NCBI RefSeq assembly: GCF_001274895.1
Contig: NZ_CP006841.1
Coordinates: 2,418,001 to 2,482,000 of the forward strand
From: Corynebacterium lactis RW2-5
GTDB taxonomy: Bacteria > Actinomycetota > Actinomycetes > Mycobacteriales > Mycobacteriaceae
Length of the DNA: 64,000 nucleotides
Direction: 5' to 3'
Numbering within the stretch: position 1 is the first letter of the stretch; the number at the start of each line of letters is the position of its first letter. Position numbers and translations under genes: made by a program. Below are positions 28,802-37,942 of this stretch, one piece after another. The notes beneath the pieces are model-generated. The model was not told where the DNA came from. It ran no database searches and worked only from the letters and a program-made list of their open reading frames with translations.

Positions 28802-28807
28802 CATATA
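28802..28807 (-). promoter_or_regulatory. Candidate -10 box of pta-ackA
   Basis: TATATG on the minus strand, 14 nt before the GTG start, with GGAAGGA in between. A TACCCC half-site of the RamA type lies further upstream near 28889. Confidence 0.4.
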
Positions 28808-29240
28808 GCGTGCAAATGAGTCGCAATTCATTACTAACGATGTTTTGTGAGTCACCTTACATCTTGGAGCGCCCCAAACTCCTCCTGGTTACCCCTGTAA
28901 ACAAGTACACTCCCACGACAAAACTGCGGGAAGATGGGTTTTTCACGCCCTAACCCACCCATAACGGTCGGGCTTAGTGAGAAAGGTCACACCTCAAAAG
29001 TTAATTCCGGATAACTTTTCCTATTGCGTCTCGCGACCGATCCTTCGGCGCACCACACCATAAAGAGCCGGTAGCCCAAAACCGGCCCTCGATTTTTCCT
29101 TCTTCGGCGCTACCATAGGAGCGCTAAACAAAACCCGGAAGAGTATCCATGCCTTACTTATAAGGCACCTTTTCACCGGCACGTCGGCGAAGGAGCCGTC
29201 GGAAAGCGAAAAGTTGAAGCAGAAAGAAGGGCAAACCCAC
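28808..29240. other. Divergent intergenic region between pta and fprA
   Basis: About 430 bp without a credible gene. It holds control regions for both neighbours. A hairpin GCCGGT/ACCGGC at about 29070-29089 is followed by CCTCGATTTTTCC, which looks like an intrinsic terminator on the plus strand although no gene precedes it. After it comes a possible -10 box TACCAT for fprA (about 29112). An untranslated small RNA ending at the hairpin is conceivable. Confidence 0.35.
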
Positions 29241-30635
29241 ATGACTCGTCCACTCCGCGTTGCAGTAGTCGGCTCCGGCCCCGCAGGCGTCTACGCCTCT
29301 GACGCGCTGATGAAGTCCAGCACCGACGTCGAGGTGGACCTGTTCGAGAAGATGCCCGCGCCCTTCGGCCTGATTCGCTACGGCGTCGCCCCGGACCACC
29401 CGCGCATCAAGGGCATTATCAAGGCGCTGCACCGCGTTATGGACAAGCCGCAGCTGCGCCTGTTTTCAAACGTGGAGTTCGGCAAGGACATCACCCTCGA
29501 GGAGATGAAAGACCTCTACGATGCCGTTATCTTCGCCACCGGCGCAGTCGGCGACCGCGCCCTGCCGGTTCCGGGTGCCGATATGCCGGAGCACTTCGGG
29601 GCCGGCGAGTTCGTCGGTTTCTACGACGGCAACCCGCTCTTCGAGCGCTCCTGGGACCTCTCCGCCGAGTCCGTCGCCGTGATTGGCGTGGGCAACGTCG
29701 GCCTGGATGTCTCGCGCATTCTGGCCAAGACCGGCGAGGAACTGCACGTCACCGAGATTCCGGACAACGTCTACGAGGCGCTCAAGACCAACAAGGCCAC
29801 TGAGGTGCACGTGTTCGGTCGCCGCGGCCCGGCGCAGGCGAAGTTCACCCCGCTGGAGCTGAAGGAGCTGGACTACTCGCCAAACGTCGAGGTCATCGTA
29901 AACCCGGAGGATATCGAGTACGACTCCTCCTCCGAGATTGCCCGCCGCGAGTCGAAGATCACCGACCAGGTCTGCACCATCCTGGAGAACTACGCCATCC
30001 GCGAGCCGAAGAACGCCCCGCATAAGCTCTACATCCACTTCTTCGAGTCGCCCGTCGAGATTCTCGGCGAGGAAGGCCCGGACGGAGTCCAGCACATCAC
30101 CGGCCTGCGCACTCAGCGCATGGAATACGACGGCGCGGGCGGTGTACGCCCGACCGGCAAGACCACCGACTGGAACGTCGGCGCCGTCTACTCAGCAGTG
30201 GGCTACCGCTCCGATGCGCTGCCGGGAATCCCCTTCGACGAGGTCAAGCATGTCATCTCGAACGTTGGCGGCCGCGTCATCGACTCCGAGACCACCGGCG
30301 ACGAGGACGCCCAGGCCATCACCGGCCTCTACACCACCGGCTGGGTCCGGCGAGGCCCGGTTGGTCTGATTGGCAACACCAAGGGCGACGCCAACGAGGC
30401 CGTCGCCAATCTGCTTGCCGACGCCGCCGAGGGCAAGAAGTTCTCGCCGTCCAAGCCGGAACTCGCGGCGGTCGACGAGCTGCTGCGGGCCAAGGGCGTC
30501 GATTTCCTGGACTGGGACGGTTGGCACGCACTGGACGCAGCTGAGCACGCTGCCGGCGAGGCCGAGGGCCGCGAGCGCAAGAAGTACGTCGAGTGGGCTG
30601 ACATGGTCGCGCACTCGAAGGGCGCGCAGGGCTAG
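29241..30635 (+). CDS. fprA: Ferredoxin/adrenodoxin-type NADP+ reductase FprA
   Basis: A 464-residue FAD enzyme exchanging electrons between NADPH and ferredoxin. The FAD-binding VAVVGSGPAGVYASDALM opens the protein, followed by PAPFGLIRYGVAPDHPRIKG, the NADPH-binding VIGVGNVGLDVSRIL, VFGRRGPAQAKFTP, and GWVRRGPVGLIGNTKGDANEAV. It is clearly paralogous to the protein at 38157-39710. The ATG at 29241 fits the family start; GAAGGG lies about 10 nt upstream. Not adjacent to a ferredoxin gene. Confidence 0.94.
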   Translation: MTRPLRVAVVGSGPAGVYASDALMKSSTDVEVDLFEKMPAPFGLIRYGVAPDHPRIKGIIKALHRVMDKPQLRLFSNVEFGKDITLEEMKDLYDAVIFATGAVGDRALPVPGADMPEHFGAGEFVGFYDGNPLFERSWDLSAESVAVIGVGNVGLDVSRILAKTGEELHVTEIPDNVYEALKTNKATEVHVFGRRGPAQAKFTPLELKELDYSPNVEVIVNPEDIEYDSSSEIARRESKITDQVCTILENYAIREPKNAPHKLYIHFFESPVEILGEEGPDGVQHITGLRTQRMEYDGAGGVRPTGKTTDWNVGAVYSAVGYRSDALPGIPFDEVKHVISNVGGRVIDSETTGDEDAQAITGLYTTGWVRRGPVGLIGNTKGDANEAVANLLADAAEGKKFSPSKPELAAVDELLRAKGVDFLDWDGWHALDAAEHAAGEAEGRERKKYVEWADMVAHSKGAQG

Positions 30636-30678
30636 GGCTTAACGCCGCGTTCCTGCGCCTCCGGACCCTCCCCATACG

Positions 30679-30764
30679 CACTTGTTGGCACAAGGTCGGG
30701 ATTCCATGCCGCCATGCGCCAATTATCAGAGTATTTTTCGCACCTCACGGTCACTTGTCGGCGC
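30679..30764. repeat. Partial units of the palindromic repeat
   Basis: CACTTGTTGGCAC at 30679-30691 and CACTTGTCGGCGC at 30752-30764 repeat the arm sequence of the complete element just downstream. Confidence 0.6.
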
Positions 30765-30783
30765 GCTGTGGGCGTGCACGGTC

Positions 30784-30856
30784 ACCTGTTGGCGCGAGAT
30801 CATGTTGATGCTGCGCTATAGCGTACACACAACATGATCTCGCGCCGACAAGTGGC
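30784..30856. repeat. 73-bp palindromic repeat, copy B
   Basis: Arms of 25 bp (30783-30807 and 30830-30854) are inverted repeats with 23 of 25 positions matching (GGCGCGAGATCATGTTG and its complement). The centre holds the perfect palindrome CGCTATAGCG. It aligns without gaps to copy A at 19145-19217. It lies between the convergent fprA and cysY genes. Confidence 0.8.
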
Positions 30857-30884
30857 TTTCTGCGGTCTCGCGATGCGAATTTCC

Positions 30885-31772
30885 CTACGCCGCGGTCCCC
30901 TCCTCGGCACTCAAGTAACCGGGGCGCGCATCACTACGGGAGCCCTGAGTCGCACGAGTGCTCCACTCGCCCCGGCAGTCTCGTGAATCCCAGCGGCAAC
31001 ACACAATTGGGACAAGCAGGCTGCCGAGCGTCTCTCCGAAGGCGACCCGACCTCCTGGAGCTGCCGGTTCCTCCGAAGCTGACAGGTCGGCGCCCGCACC
31101 ATCCACGCCAATCACGCCATCCAAGCCGCCTGTAACTTTGTCCCAGAGCAGCCCGGGCGCGGTGAAAAGCGGCACGACCACGAGGTCGCGGCCCCGCATC
31201 GCGGCCCTCCCCCGTGCGGCCTCGACCGCCGCGGCACCCTTGACCTGTTCGGGCCCGACGACGAAAGCCGCAGTAACCTGCCCCGGGAACATGCTGTCGA
31301 GGCCTGCGGCGAACTCGTGAACCGCCTGGTTAGCATCGACGTCGGAGGAACCGACGGCCATGATTAGGGCGTCGTTAGGCCCGGAGAAATTGGCCTCCTG
31401 GGCCGCCTCGACGATTCGCCGGACGACGGCGCGGCGGGTGCCGTCGCCAAGCCCCAGCCCCTCGGTGACGGTCACGTCGATGCCGTGGGCATCGCACTCG
31501 GAGACCTGGGCGGGGACGTCGATTCGGGCGTGAAAAGCGTTCGTGAACAGCAGCGGAACAGCCAGAGCGGAGCGCTCTCCGGACGCGGCCAACTCCGCAC
31601 AAATGGTATCGAGGGAGGGCTCGTCCAGGTCGAGCCACGCCAGCCGCACCTCGCTCGGCCCACCGCACGACGGCGACGGCAGGGACTGCCGAACCTGCTT
31701 TACGACGCCGTCGAGCACCGACCCCGTCTGATCGTGGCGGGATCCGTGGGCAAGCAAAATCAGTGCGGTCAT
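30885..31772 (-). CDS. cysY: CbiX-type sirohydrochlorin chelatase-like protein CysY
   Basis: A 295-residue protein of the CbiX/SirB family, which inserts metal into sirohydrochlorin; siroheme is the cofactor of sulfite reductase CysI encoded upstream. The start LILLAHGSRHDQTG holds the catalytic His, and EVRLAWLDLDEPSLD and LAVPLLFTNAFHARIDVP fit the first half-domain, with a second half-domain (ALIMAVGSSDVDAN). It lies 33 nt after cysN as the last gene of the cys operon. Confidence 0.85.
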   Translation of the reverse strand: MTALILLAHGSRHDQTGSVLDGVVKQVRQSLPSPSCGGPSEVRLAWLDLDEPSLDTICAELAASGERSALAVPLLFTNAFHARIDVPAQVSECDAHGIDVTVTEGLGLGDGTRRAVVRRIVEAAQEANFSGPNDALIMAVGSSDVDANQAVHEFAAGLDSMFPGQVTAAFVVGPEQVKGAAAVEAARGRAAMRGRDLVVVPLFTAPGLLWDKVTGGLDGVIGVDGAGADLSASEEPAAPGGRVAFGETLGSLLVPIVCCRWDSRDCRGEWSTRATQGSRSDARPGYLSAEEGTAA

Positions 31773-31805
31773 GACCGTGGCCTCCTGTTTATCGAGTGTC
31801 GCTCA

Positions 31806-33158
31806 CTAGCTGGTTGCGCCTCGGACCAGGCCTGCGGTCAAGCTGTCGCCGGTGCCCGGCTCGATGAGAAGGAAGGCGCCGACGCGGCCGCCGACTCGGT
31901 ACGGGTCGACCGGCAGCGGCTGGGCCAGCTCGACGGTGACCTCGGCGACGTCGTTGACCTGCAGCTGATCGGCAACGCCGGTGGGTGCGCCGGTCTCGAT
32001 GTCGATGAGCGCATCGACCGAAGCGATGCGGCCGCGGACCAGCGCGGCGCCGTAGCGGACCTCGACGACGCGGCCGACTGCCAGCGGCTTGTCGGACAGG
32101 TGGACCGCCACGGCGGAGAATCGGCGGGTGTCCTCCGGACGGTCGGCGGCGGCATCAGCACCCGCACTGTCGCCGGCACCAGCACCCGCACTGATCAGGT
32201 CGCCGCGCGCGAGGTCGAACTCAGTGTCCAGACTGACTGCCACGGACTGGCCTGCAACGGCGGATTCGACGTCCTCGGCGGCGACGGTAATGCGCGTGAC
32301 CTGCGCCTCGCGACCGCCGCCGACTGCGACGGTGTCACCGATGCGGACGGAGCCGGTGGCGATGCGACCGGCATAGCCTCGGTACTCGGTGGCGTGGTCG
32401 CGGATCACGTAGTCGATGGGAAGGCGCAGCGCACTTTGCGCGTCCTCGGCCAAGTCAGCGCCGATGTCGAGGTTTTCCAGCAGCTCCAGCACGGTCGGCC
32501 CGGAGTACCACGGGGTGTGCTCGGAAGCATCGACGATATTGTCGCCGACCAGCGCAGATACCGGCACTACGAAGGTGTTAGACAGCCCCAGTCGCTCAGC
32601 CAGCGCATGCACGTCGGACTCGATTGCGCGGAACGCCTCCTCGCTGTAATCCAGCAGATCAATCTTGTTGACCGCGAAGATCACGTGCCGCACTCCCAAC
32701 AGGGACGCCACCGTCGCGTGGCGCTTGGTCTGCGTGACGACGCCGTTACGCGCGTCGATAAGCACAACCACGGCCTCAGCGGTGGACATGCCGGTGACGG
32801 TGTTGCGGGTGTACTGCTCGTGGCCCGGGCAGTCGGCGAGGATGAAGGAGCGGACGTCGGTGGCGAAGTAGCGGTAGGCAACGTCGATGGTGATGCCCTG
32901 CTCGCGCTCTGCGCGCAGGCCATCGACCAGCAGGGACAGGTCCGGGTTCTCCTGCCCGCGAGCCTGTGAGGAGGCGACGACCGCCTCATACTGATCGGCG
33001 AGGATGTTCTTAGTGTCGTGCAGCAGGCGGCCGACGAAGGTGGACTTGCCGTCATCAACGGAGCCTGCGGTACACAGTCGCAGCGTGCGGCGGGCGCGGG
33101 TGGCGCGGTCGGCGGTAACCAGGTGCGCAGTATTCACGGTCTCGGTGCGGGAGGGCAT
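31806..33158 (-). CDS. cysN: Sulfate adenylyltransferase large subunit CysN
   Basis: GTPase subunit of ATP sulfurylase, which activates sulfate to adenylyl sulfate with CysD. Translation-factor GTPase motifs are visible in the 450 residues: GSVDDGKST (P-loop, about 30-38), DCPGHEQYTRN (G3), NKIDLLD (G4). It ends with beta-barrel domains. No APS kinase (CysC) domain is fused. The ATG overlaps the cysD stop by one base (TGATG). Confidence 0.95.
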   Translation of the reverse strand: MPSRTETVNTAHLVTADRATRARRTLRLCTAGSVDDGKSTFVGRLLHDTKNILADQYEAVVASSQARGQENPDLSLLVDGLRAEREQGITIDVAYRYFATDVRSFILADCPGHEQYTRNTVTGMSTAEAVVVLIDARNGVVTQTKRHATVASLLGVRHVIFAVNKIDLLDYSEEAFRAIESDVHALAERLGLSNTFVVPVSALVGDNIVDASEHTPWYSGPTVLELLENLDIGADLAEDAQSALRLPIDYVIRDHATEYRGYAGRIATGSVRIGDTVAVGGGREAQVTRITVAAEDVESAVAGQSVAVSLDTEFDLARGDLISAGAGAGDSAGADAAADRPEDTRRFSAVAVHLSDKPLAVGRVVEVRYGAALVRGRIASVDALIDIETGAPTGVADQLQVNDVAEVTVELAQPLPVDPYRVGGRVGAFLLIEPGTGDSLTAGLVRGATS

Positions 33159-34120
33159 CAGAAGTATCCTTCCTTCTTGCGATCCTCCATAGAGGACTCG
33201 GACAGTTTGTCGTCTGCGCGGGTCGCGCCGCGCTCGGTCAGCTTCGAGGTACGCAGTTCCTCCATCACCTCGGCGATGGTGGAGGCGGTCGACTCGACCG
33301 CGCCGGTGCAGCTCATGTCGCCGACGGTGCGGTAGCGGACGGTGCGAACCTCGAGGGTCTCGCCGTCGCGGGGGCCGCCCCACTCGCCAGGGGCGAGCCA
33401 CATGCCACCGCGGTTGAATACTTCGCGCTGGTGGGAGTAGTAAATCGGCGGCAGCTCAATGTCGCGGGCCTCGATGTAGGCCCACACGTCCGCCTCGGTC
33501 CAGTTGGAGATCGGGAAGACGCGAACGTTCTCGCCCGCCGCGTGGCGGCCGTTGTAGAGGCCCCACAGCTCCGGGCGTTGGCGACGCGGATCCCAGCCGC
33601 CGAAGGAATCGCGCACGGAAAACACGCGCTCCTTGGCGCGGGCCTTCTCCTCGTCACGGCGGGCGCCACCGAGCACGGCGTCATAGCCCCGGTCGGCGAT
33701 GGTTTCCACCAGCGGAACGGTTTGCAGAGGATTGCGGGTGCCATCGGCACGCTCGGTCAGAACCCCGCGGTCGATCCAGTCCTGGACGTGCGCGACGTGG
33801 AGATTAATGCCCGGCTGCGCGGCGACCTTATCGCGAAACTCGATGACTTCGGGAAAGTTGTGGCCAGTGTCGACGTGCAGCAGCTCCAGCGGGACGCCCG
33901 CCGGGGCGAAGGCTCGCTTGGCCAGCTCCAGCACGAGCACGGAGTCCTTGCCGCCGGAGAACAGCAGCGCCGGCTTGTCGAACTGCCCCGCGGTCTGCCG
34001 GATAATGTCGATTGCCTCGGCCTCGAGCTCTGCTAGTCGCGGGTCCAGGGGCTTGTTCTGCTTGCCGACGGCACCTGCGTGGTCTCCAGGAGAGGTGGTC
34101 ACGGTGGTTGGGCTAGTCAT
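33158..34120 (-). CDS. cysD: Sulfate adenylyltransferase small subunit CysD
   Basis: Catalytic PP-loop ATP pyrophosphatase subunit of ATP sulfurylase, 320 residues. Seen: LLFSGGKDSVLVLELA (PP motif), HVDTGHNFPEVIEFRD, GGARRDEEKARAKERVFS, PISNWTEADVWAYI. The ATG at 34120 follows the cysH stop by 44 nt and is preceded by AAGAGA. A long open frame upstream of this ATG lies within cysH and is not used. Confidence 0.95.
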   Translation of the reverse strand: MTSPTTVTTSPGDHAGAVGKQNKPLDPRLAELEAEAIDIIRQTAGQFDKPALLFSGGKDSVLVLELAKRAFAPAGVPLELLHVDTGHNFPEVIEFRDKVAAQPGINLHVAHVQDWIDRGVLTERADGTRNPLQTVPLVETIADRGYDAVLGGARRDEEKARAKERVFSVRDSFGGWDPRRQRPELWGLYNGRHAAGENVRVFPISNWTEADVWAYIEARDIELPPIYYSHQREVFNRGGMWLAPGEWGGPRDGETLEVRTVRYRTVGDMSCTGAVESTASTIAEVMEELRTSKLTERGATRADDKLSESSMEDRKKEGYF

Positions 34121-34164
34121 GGTGTGGCTATCTCTTCTTAAGTCGTTGATCTTGATGGAAGCTT

Positions 34165-34920
34165 TTACAGGTGCAGTCCGCACTCGGTCTTCTCGGAGCC
34201 GGCCCAGCGCCCGGAGCGGGGGTCGGCGCCTTCTGCGACGCGGGCGGTGCAGGTGGCGCATCCAATGGAGGGGAAGCCCTGCTTCGTCAGCGGGTGCACG
34301 ATCAGGTCGTGGGCTGCGATGTAGTCCTCGATATCCTGGTCGGTCCAGGCGGCCAGCGGGTTAAGCTTGATGCGGCCGGTCTTGTCGATCTCCAGGACCG
34401 GAGTGTTAGCGCGGGTCGGGGCGTCAACGCGCTTGAGTCCGGTGACCCAGCCCTCGTAGGGTCGCTTGACTGCGGCGAGCGGCTCGACCTTGCGCAGTGC
34501 GCAGCAGCGGGTCGGGTCGGTCTTGTAGAGGTCGACGCCCTCCTCAGCGTCCTGCTCGGCGCGGGTGCGCTTAGGGACGATGGACAGCAGCCGGTTACTG
34601 TAGCGCTCGGCGACCTGATCTGCGACTTCGAGGGTCTCCGGGAAGTGGTAGCCGGTGTCGAGGAAGATGAGGTCCGCGTTCGGGGCGTGCTTTTCCGCGA
34701 GGTCGGCCAGCACGGTGTCCTGCATGGACAGGGTGACGGCCAGCGGGGTGCGCAGGTGCTCTGCTCCCCACTCGAGAACCTCGCCTGCGGTGGCGCCCTC
34801 CAGCTTGGAGCCGTAGTCCAGGGCCAGTTCCATCAGGCGGCGAGCCGTCGCCGGGTCGGAGAGAACGTCGTCGTCGGCAAGCGCATCAGAGGTATTAACG
34901 GTAGTGATTGCCGTGCTCAT
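34165..34920 (-). CDS. cysH: Adenylyl-sulfate reductase CysH
   Basis: Thioredoxin-dependent reductase of the APS/PAPS family, 251 residues. The Cys-Cys pair (TRCCALRKV), a distant CATC (CxxC) and the C-terminal ECGLHL nucleophile motif indicate the [4Fe-4S] APS reductase type, which fits the absence of an APS kinase gene here. LDTGYHFPETLEVAD lies in the nucleotide site. The ATG overlaps the cysX stop (ATGA). Confidence 0.93.
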   Translation of the reverse strand: MSTAITTVNTSDALADDDVLSDPATARRLMELALDYGSKLEGATAGEVLEWGAEHLRTPLAVTLSMQDTVLADLAEKHAPNADLIFLDTGYHFPETLEVADQVAERYSNRLLSIVPKRTRAEQDAEEGVDLYKTDPTRCCALRKVEPLAAVKRPYEGWVTGLKRVDAPTRANTPVLEIDKTGRIKLNPLAAWTDQDIEDYIAAHDLIVHPLTKQGFPSIGCATCTARVAEGADPRSGRWAGSEKTECGLHL

Positions 34921-35126
34921 GAGGCCACCTTTCTGTCTATATGCCCGTGCAATTTCACTGTGAATACGCGACAGCACTCACGGCACTGCCAGGCGTAATC
35001 GGTCTCCATGTCGGGCCAGAGGTCATCGCCACCGCAGTAGGGGCAGTGCATGATGGCACCACGATTGGGGTTCGGGTGAGCACTACGCCCGCCAACACCT
35101 AGGTTCGCTTCACGGATACTGGTCAC
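34917..35126 (-). CDS. cysX: CysX, small zinc-ribbon/ferredoxin-like protein
   Basis: A 69-residue protein with HCPYCGGDDLW and WQCRECCRVF, i.e. two CxxC pairs as in CysX of Corynebacterium glutamicum, placed between cysI and cysH. The pairs could bind iron-sulfur or zinc; its role in sulfite reduction is not settled. GTG at 35126 overlaps the cysI stop by 4 nt and follows AGGGGG at 7 nt; an internal ATG at 35051 would give a 44-residue form starting at the first CxxC. Confidence 0.85.
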   Translation of the reverse strand: MTSIREANLGVGGRSAHPNPNRGAIMHCPYCGGDDLWPDMETDYAWQCRECCRVFTVKLHGHIDRKVAS

Positions 35127-36799
35127 TGCAGGTCCCCCTCGTCAGCACGGGCGACCCATTCGCGGAACTGCTCGCCCTCGGTGCGCTGCGCCTTGAAGTT
35201 GGTGACCAGGCGCTCGATGTAGTCAGTCAGCTCCGCGGAGGTAACCTTGTGCCCACGGAGTTTACGGCCGAAGTTCGCGCCAAGGCCCAGCGCACCACCG
35301 AGGTGAACCTGGAAGCCCTCGACTCGGTTTCCATCGGCATCGGTGACAATCTGCCCCTTCAGGCCGATGTCCGCAATCTGGGTGCGTGCGCAGGCATTCG
35401 GGCAGCCATTGAGCGCAATGGTAATCGGAACATCTAGGTCCTTAAGACGACTTTCGAGCTCACCGACCAAATCGATGGCGCGCTCGCGAGTGGTGACCAG
35501 CGCCAGCTTGCAGAACTCCAGTCCGGTGCAGGCCATGATTCCGCGGCGGAATGCAGATGGGGTCGCGGACAGTCCGATGCTATCCAGCTCTGCGAGAAGG
35601 GAGTCGACCTGATCGTCCTCGACGTCGAGGAGGATGAGCTCCTTCATCACTGTGGTGCGAATGCGGCCGACACCGTGGCGCTGCGCGATATCCGCCAGCT
35701 TGATCAGGTCGCTGCCCGGCACGCGGCCGACGGCGGGCTTGACACCGACGTAGTTGCGGCCGTCGGCCTGCTTGTGGACTCCAATGTGGTCGCGGTCCTT
35801 CTCATAGGCTTCCGGAGCCGGGCCGTCGATAAGCTTGCGCCCAAGGTAGTCGTCCTCGAGGACCTGGCGGAACTTCTCGATTCCCCACTCGCCCACCAGG
35901 AACTTCAGGCGGGCGCGATTGCGCAGACGGCGGTAACCGTAGTCGCGGAAGATCCGGCACACACCAGCCCATACCTCCGGAACCTCGGACTCCGGCACCC
36001 AGGCGCCGAGGCGCTGGCCCAGCATAGGATTTGTGGACAGGCCACCGCCAACCCACACGTCGAATCCAGGGCCGTGCTCTGGGTGGTTCACACCGACGAA
36101 GGCGACGTCTTGAACCTCGTGGGTGACATCCAGACGCGGGGAGCCGGACACGGCCGACTTGAACTTGCGCGGCAGGTTCGAGAACTCGTCCCCCGCCAGG
36201 TACTCCTCTTTGATGCGGCGGATGGCGTCGGTGCCGTCAATAATTTCGTCGGCGGCGACGCCTGCGACCGGGCTGCCGAGGATAACGCGAGGCACATCAC
36301 CGCAGCCGAAATGGGTATCCAGACCGACCTTTTCCAGGCGGTCCCAGATCTCCGGCATGTCCTCGATGCGAATCCAGTGCAGCTGGACGTTCTGGCGGTC
36401 GGAGAAGTCCGCGGTGTCGCGGGCGAAGTCGCGGGAGATCTCACCGATAGCCCGGATGCCCTCGGTGGTGGTCTGGCCACCGTCGAGGCGGATGCGGAGC
36501 ATAAAATACTTGTCCTGCAGTTCGGCGTTGGTCTTGACGCCGGTATGCTCACCGCCCATGCCCTGCTTGCGCTGAGTGTAGAGGCCAATCCATTTAAAGC
36601 GTGGTGCAAGGTCCTCGGCGGGGATGGAGTCAAAGCCCTCTTTGGCGTAAATATCCAGCACTCGCTGCTTTACAGCCATGCCGGCATCTTCTTGCTTAAT
36701 GCGCTCATCGTCGTTCAGGGGCTCTTTGCCATCGACGAGCCACTGCCCTTGTGGCTTAGGCGCGCGCTTACGACGGGCTGTTTTGGTTGGTGCGCTCAT
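35123..36799 (-). CDS. cysI: Ferredoxin-dependent sulfite reductase CysI
   Basis: Six-electron reduction of sulfite to sulfide with siroheme and a [4Fe-4S] cluster. The 558 residues contain the duplicated nitrite/sulfite reductase ferredoxin-like domains and both cluster motifs: CTGLEFC (Cx5C, about residues 427-433) and CPNAC (Cx3C, about 467-471). It is the first gene of the cysI-X-H-D-N-Y operon. Electrons most likely come from Fpr2 via ferredoxin. Two McbR-type sites lie upstream. Confidence 0.95.
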   Translation of the reverse strand: MSAPTKTARRKRAPKPQGQWLVDGKEPLNDDERIKQEDAGMAVKQRVLDIYAKEGFDSIPAEDLAPRFKWIGLYTQRKQGMGGEHTGVKTNAELQDKYFMLRIRLDGGQTTTEGIRAIGEISRDFARDTADFSDRQNVQLHWIRIEDMPEIWDRLEKVGLDTHFGCGDVPRVILGSPVAGVAADEIIDGTDAIRRIKEEYLAGDEFSNLPRKFKSAVSGSPRLDVTHEVQDVAFVGVNHPEHGPGFDVWVGGGLSTNPMLGQRLGAWVPESEVPEVWAGVCRIFRDYGYRRLRNRARLKFLVGEWGIEKFRQVLEDDYLGRKLIDGPAPEAYEKDRDHIGVHKQADGRNYVGVKPAVGRVPGSDLIKLADIAQRHGVGRIRTTVMKELILLDVEDDQVDSLLAELDSIGLSATPSAFRRGIMACTGLEFCKLALVTTRERAIDLVGELESRLKDLDVPITIALNGCPNACARTQIADIGLKGQIVTDADGNRVEGFQVHLGGALGLGANFGRKLRGHKVTSAELTDYIERLVTNFKAQRTEGEQFREWVARADEGDLQ

Positions 36800-36905
36800 G
36801 GGATTTGGGGAATCGCTTTCCTCATCGACTGTGATTCAAGCGACGATCAATCGTGTCCCGATTGACGCCGACTAAAATCTTGATGATTTTCAACGGGATA
36901 TTTTA

Positions 36906-36921
36906 TAGACTAAACGGTCTA
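36906..36921. promoter_or_regulatory. McbR-type operator 1 upstream of cysI
   Basis: TAGAC, six bases, GTCTA. This exact pattern is the published target of the methionine/cysteine repressor McbR in C. glutamicum. Located about 107 bp before the cysI start. Confidence 0.85.
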
Positions 36922-36941
36922 TATTTTTCTGGAGGCCACTT

Positions 36942-36957
36942 TAGACTGACTGGTCTA
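36942..36957. promoter_or_regulatory. McbR-type operator 2 upstream of cysI
   Basis: TAGAC, six bases, GTCTA, 20 bp from operator 1. It ends one base before the cysZ stop codon. Confidence 0.85.
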
Positions 36958-36958
36958 C

Positions 36959-37942
36959 CTATTGCAACACCGAGGGTTCAGCCCCTGCACGGGAGCGCCC
37001 CTCAACAGCGCCATTTCCGTCGCCCTGTTCACCTTCCGACGACGCATCCCCAGCTTCCGACGCCACCAGCTCAACCCGGCGACGAAGCGCGCGGAGAGTA
37101 TCATGCGAGCGCGCCCACAAGACAAGCGAAACGATTACGGCAACCCACGCAATAAGTACGCCCGCCAGGCCCCAGCCGGGGATAACACCGGACAGCAACG
37201 TTCGGACATTGAGACCTACGAGCACGCCACCAATAACAATGCCCAGCAGGCGTGGATTGATTCGCCCCACCAAGTACGCCGCCAGCGGAGCGGCAATAAC
37301 CCCTCCGACAAGCAGCCCAATTACAGGTGCCGCATGCTGCGCAAATTCTTCACGCAGCATTGGAAGAAAGCCCACGACCGCAGCGGCAGAGACCAAAAAC
37401 TCCGCAGCAGAGACCGTACCGATAACCTTCCGCGGCCGATCCGCCTCAGCACTGAGCAGCGTAGAAGTTGTAATCGGCCCCCAACCGCCACCACCAGTGG
37501 AATCGAGAAGACCGCCAAGCAGCCCCAATGGCGCCAGCTTCTTCACACCCCAGCCGCGCGCTTTTCTATTCCTTCCAGCAAGGAAGGCGAAACGAATCAC
37601 CACCCAGAGGCCAAGACCGAGAAGAATTGCAGAAGTCACCGGTTTAGCAGCATCACCATCGAGCCCCGACAGGAAGGTCGCGCCACTAAACGCACCGATA
37701 GCACCGGGAACTCCAAGGCCAAGTGCTCGCCGCCAATCGACATTGCCGAAGCGCCAGTGGGAAATTCCCGACACCAATGTGGTTCCAACCTCAGCTACAT
37801 GCACGACAGCCGAGGCAGTGGCGGCGCCAGTACCAGAGAGAATAAACAGCGTGGTCGCAGTGACACCGAAGGCCATGCCCAGGGTCCCATCAACTAACTG
37901 CGCACCCAGACCAATGAGCACGAAGACAAGAAGCTTCTCCAT
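36959..37942 (-). CDS. cysZ: TauE/SafE family permease CysZ, putative sulfate importer
   Basis: A 327-residue membrane protein with about eight helices and the two TauE repeats (FVLIGLGAQLVDGTLGMAFG at the start; APLGLLGGLLDSTGGGGWGP in the middle). In C. glutamicum the homologue linked to cys genes imports sulfate. ATG at 37942 has AGGAGG at 7 nt; an upstream in-frame start at 38002 is less likely. Here it is upstream of cysI on the same strand but separated by the McbR operators, unlike the C. glutamicum order where it is last. Confidence 0.85.
   Translation of the reverse strand: MEKLLVFVLIGLGAQLVDGTLGMAFGVTATTLFILSGTGAATASAVVHVAEVGTTLVSGISHWRFGNVDWRRALGLGVPGAIGAFSGATFLSGLDGDAAKPVTSAILLGLGLWVVIRFAFLAGRNRKARGWGVKKLAPLGLLGGLLDSTGGGGWGPITTSTLLSAEADRPRKVIGTVSAAEFLVSAAAVVGFLPMLREEFAQHAAPVIGLLVGGVIAAPLAAYLVGRINPRLLGIVIGGVLVGLNVRTLLSGVIPGWGLAGVLIAWVAVIVSLVLWARSHDTLRALRRRVELVASEAGDASSEGEQGDGNGAVEGRSRAGAEPSVLQ

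Noticed and set aside
28889..28894. TACCCC as a RamA site for pta-ackA
   Set aside because: RamA control of pta-ackA is known in C. glutamicum, but a single 6-bp half-site is too short to support a separate feature.
31485..32969. A 494-codon open frame antisense to cysN and cysY
   Set aside because: Shadow of two well-supported genes; no motif recognised.
35675..36865. A 396-codon open frame antisense to cysI
   Set aside because: Shadow of cysI, whose cluster motifs are beyond doubt. Its end would also run into the cysI promoter region.
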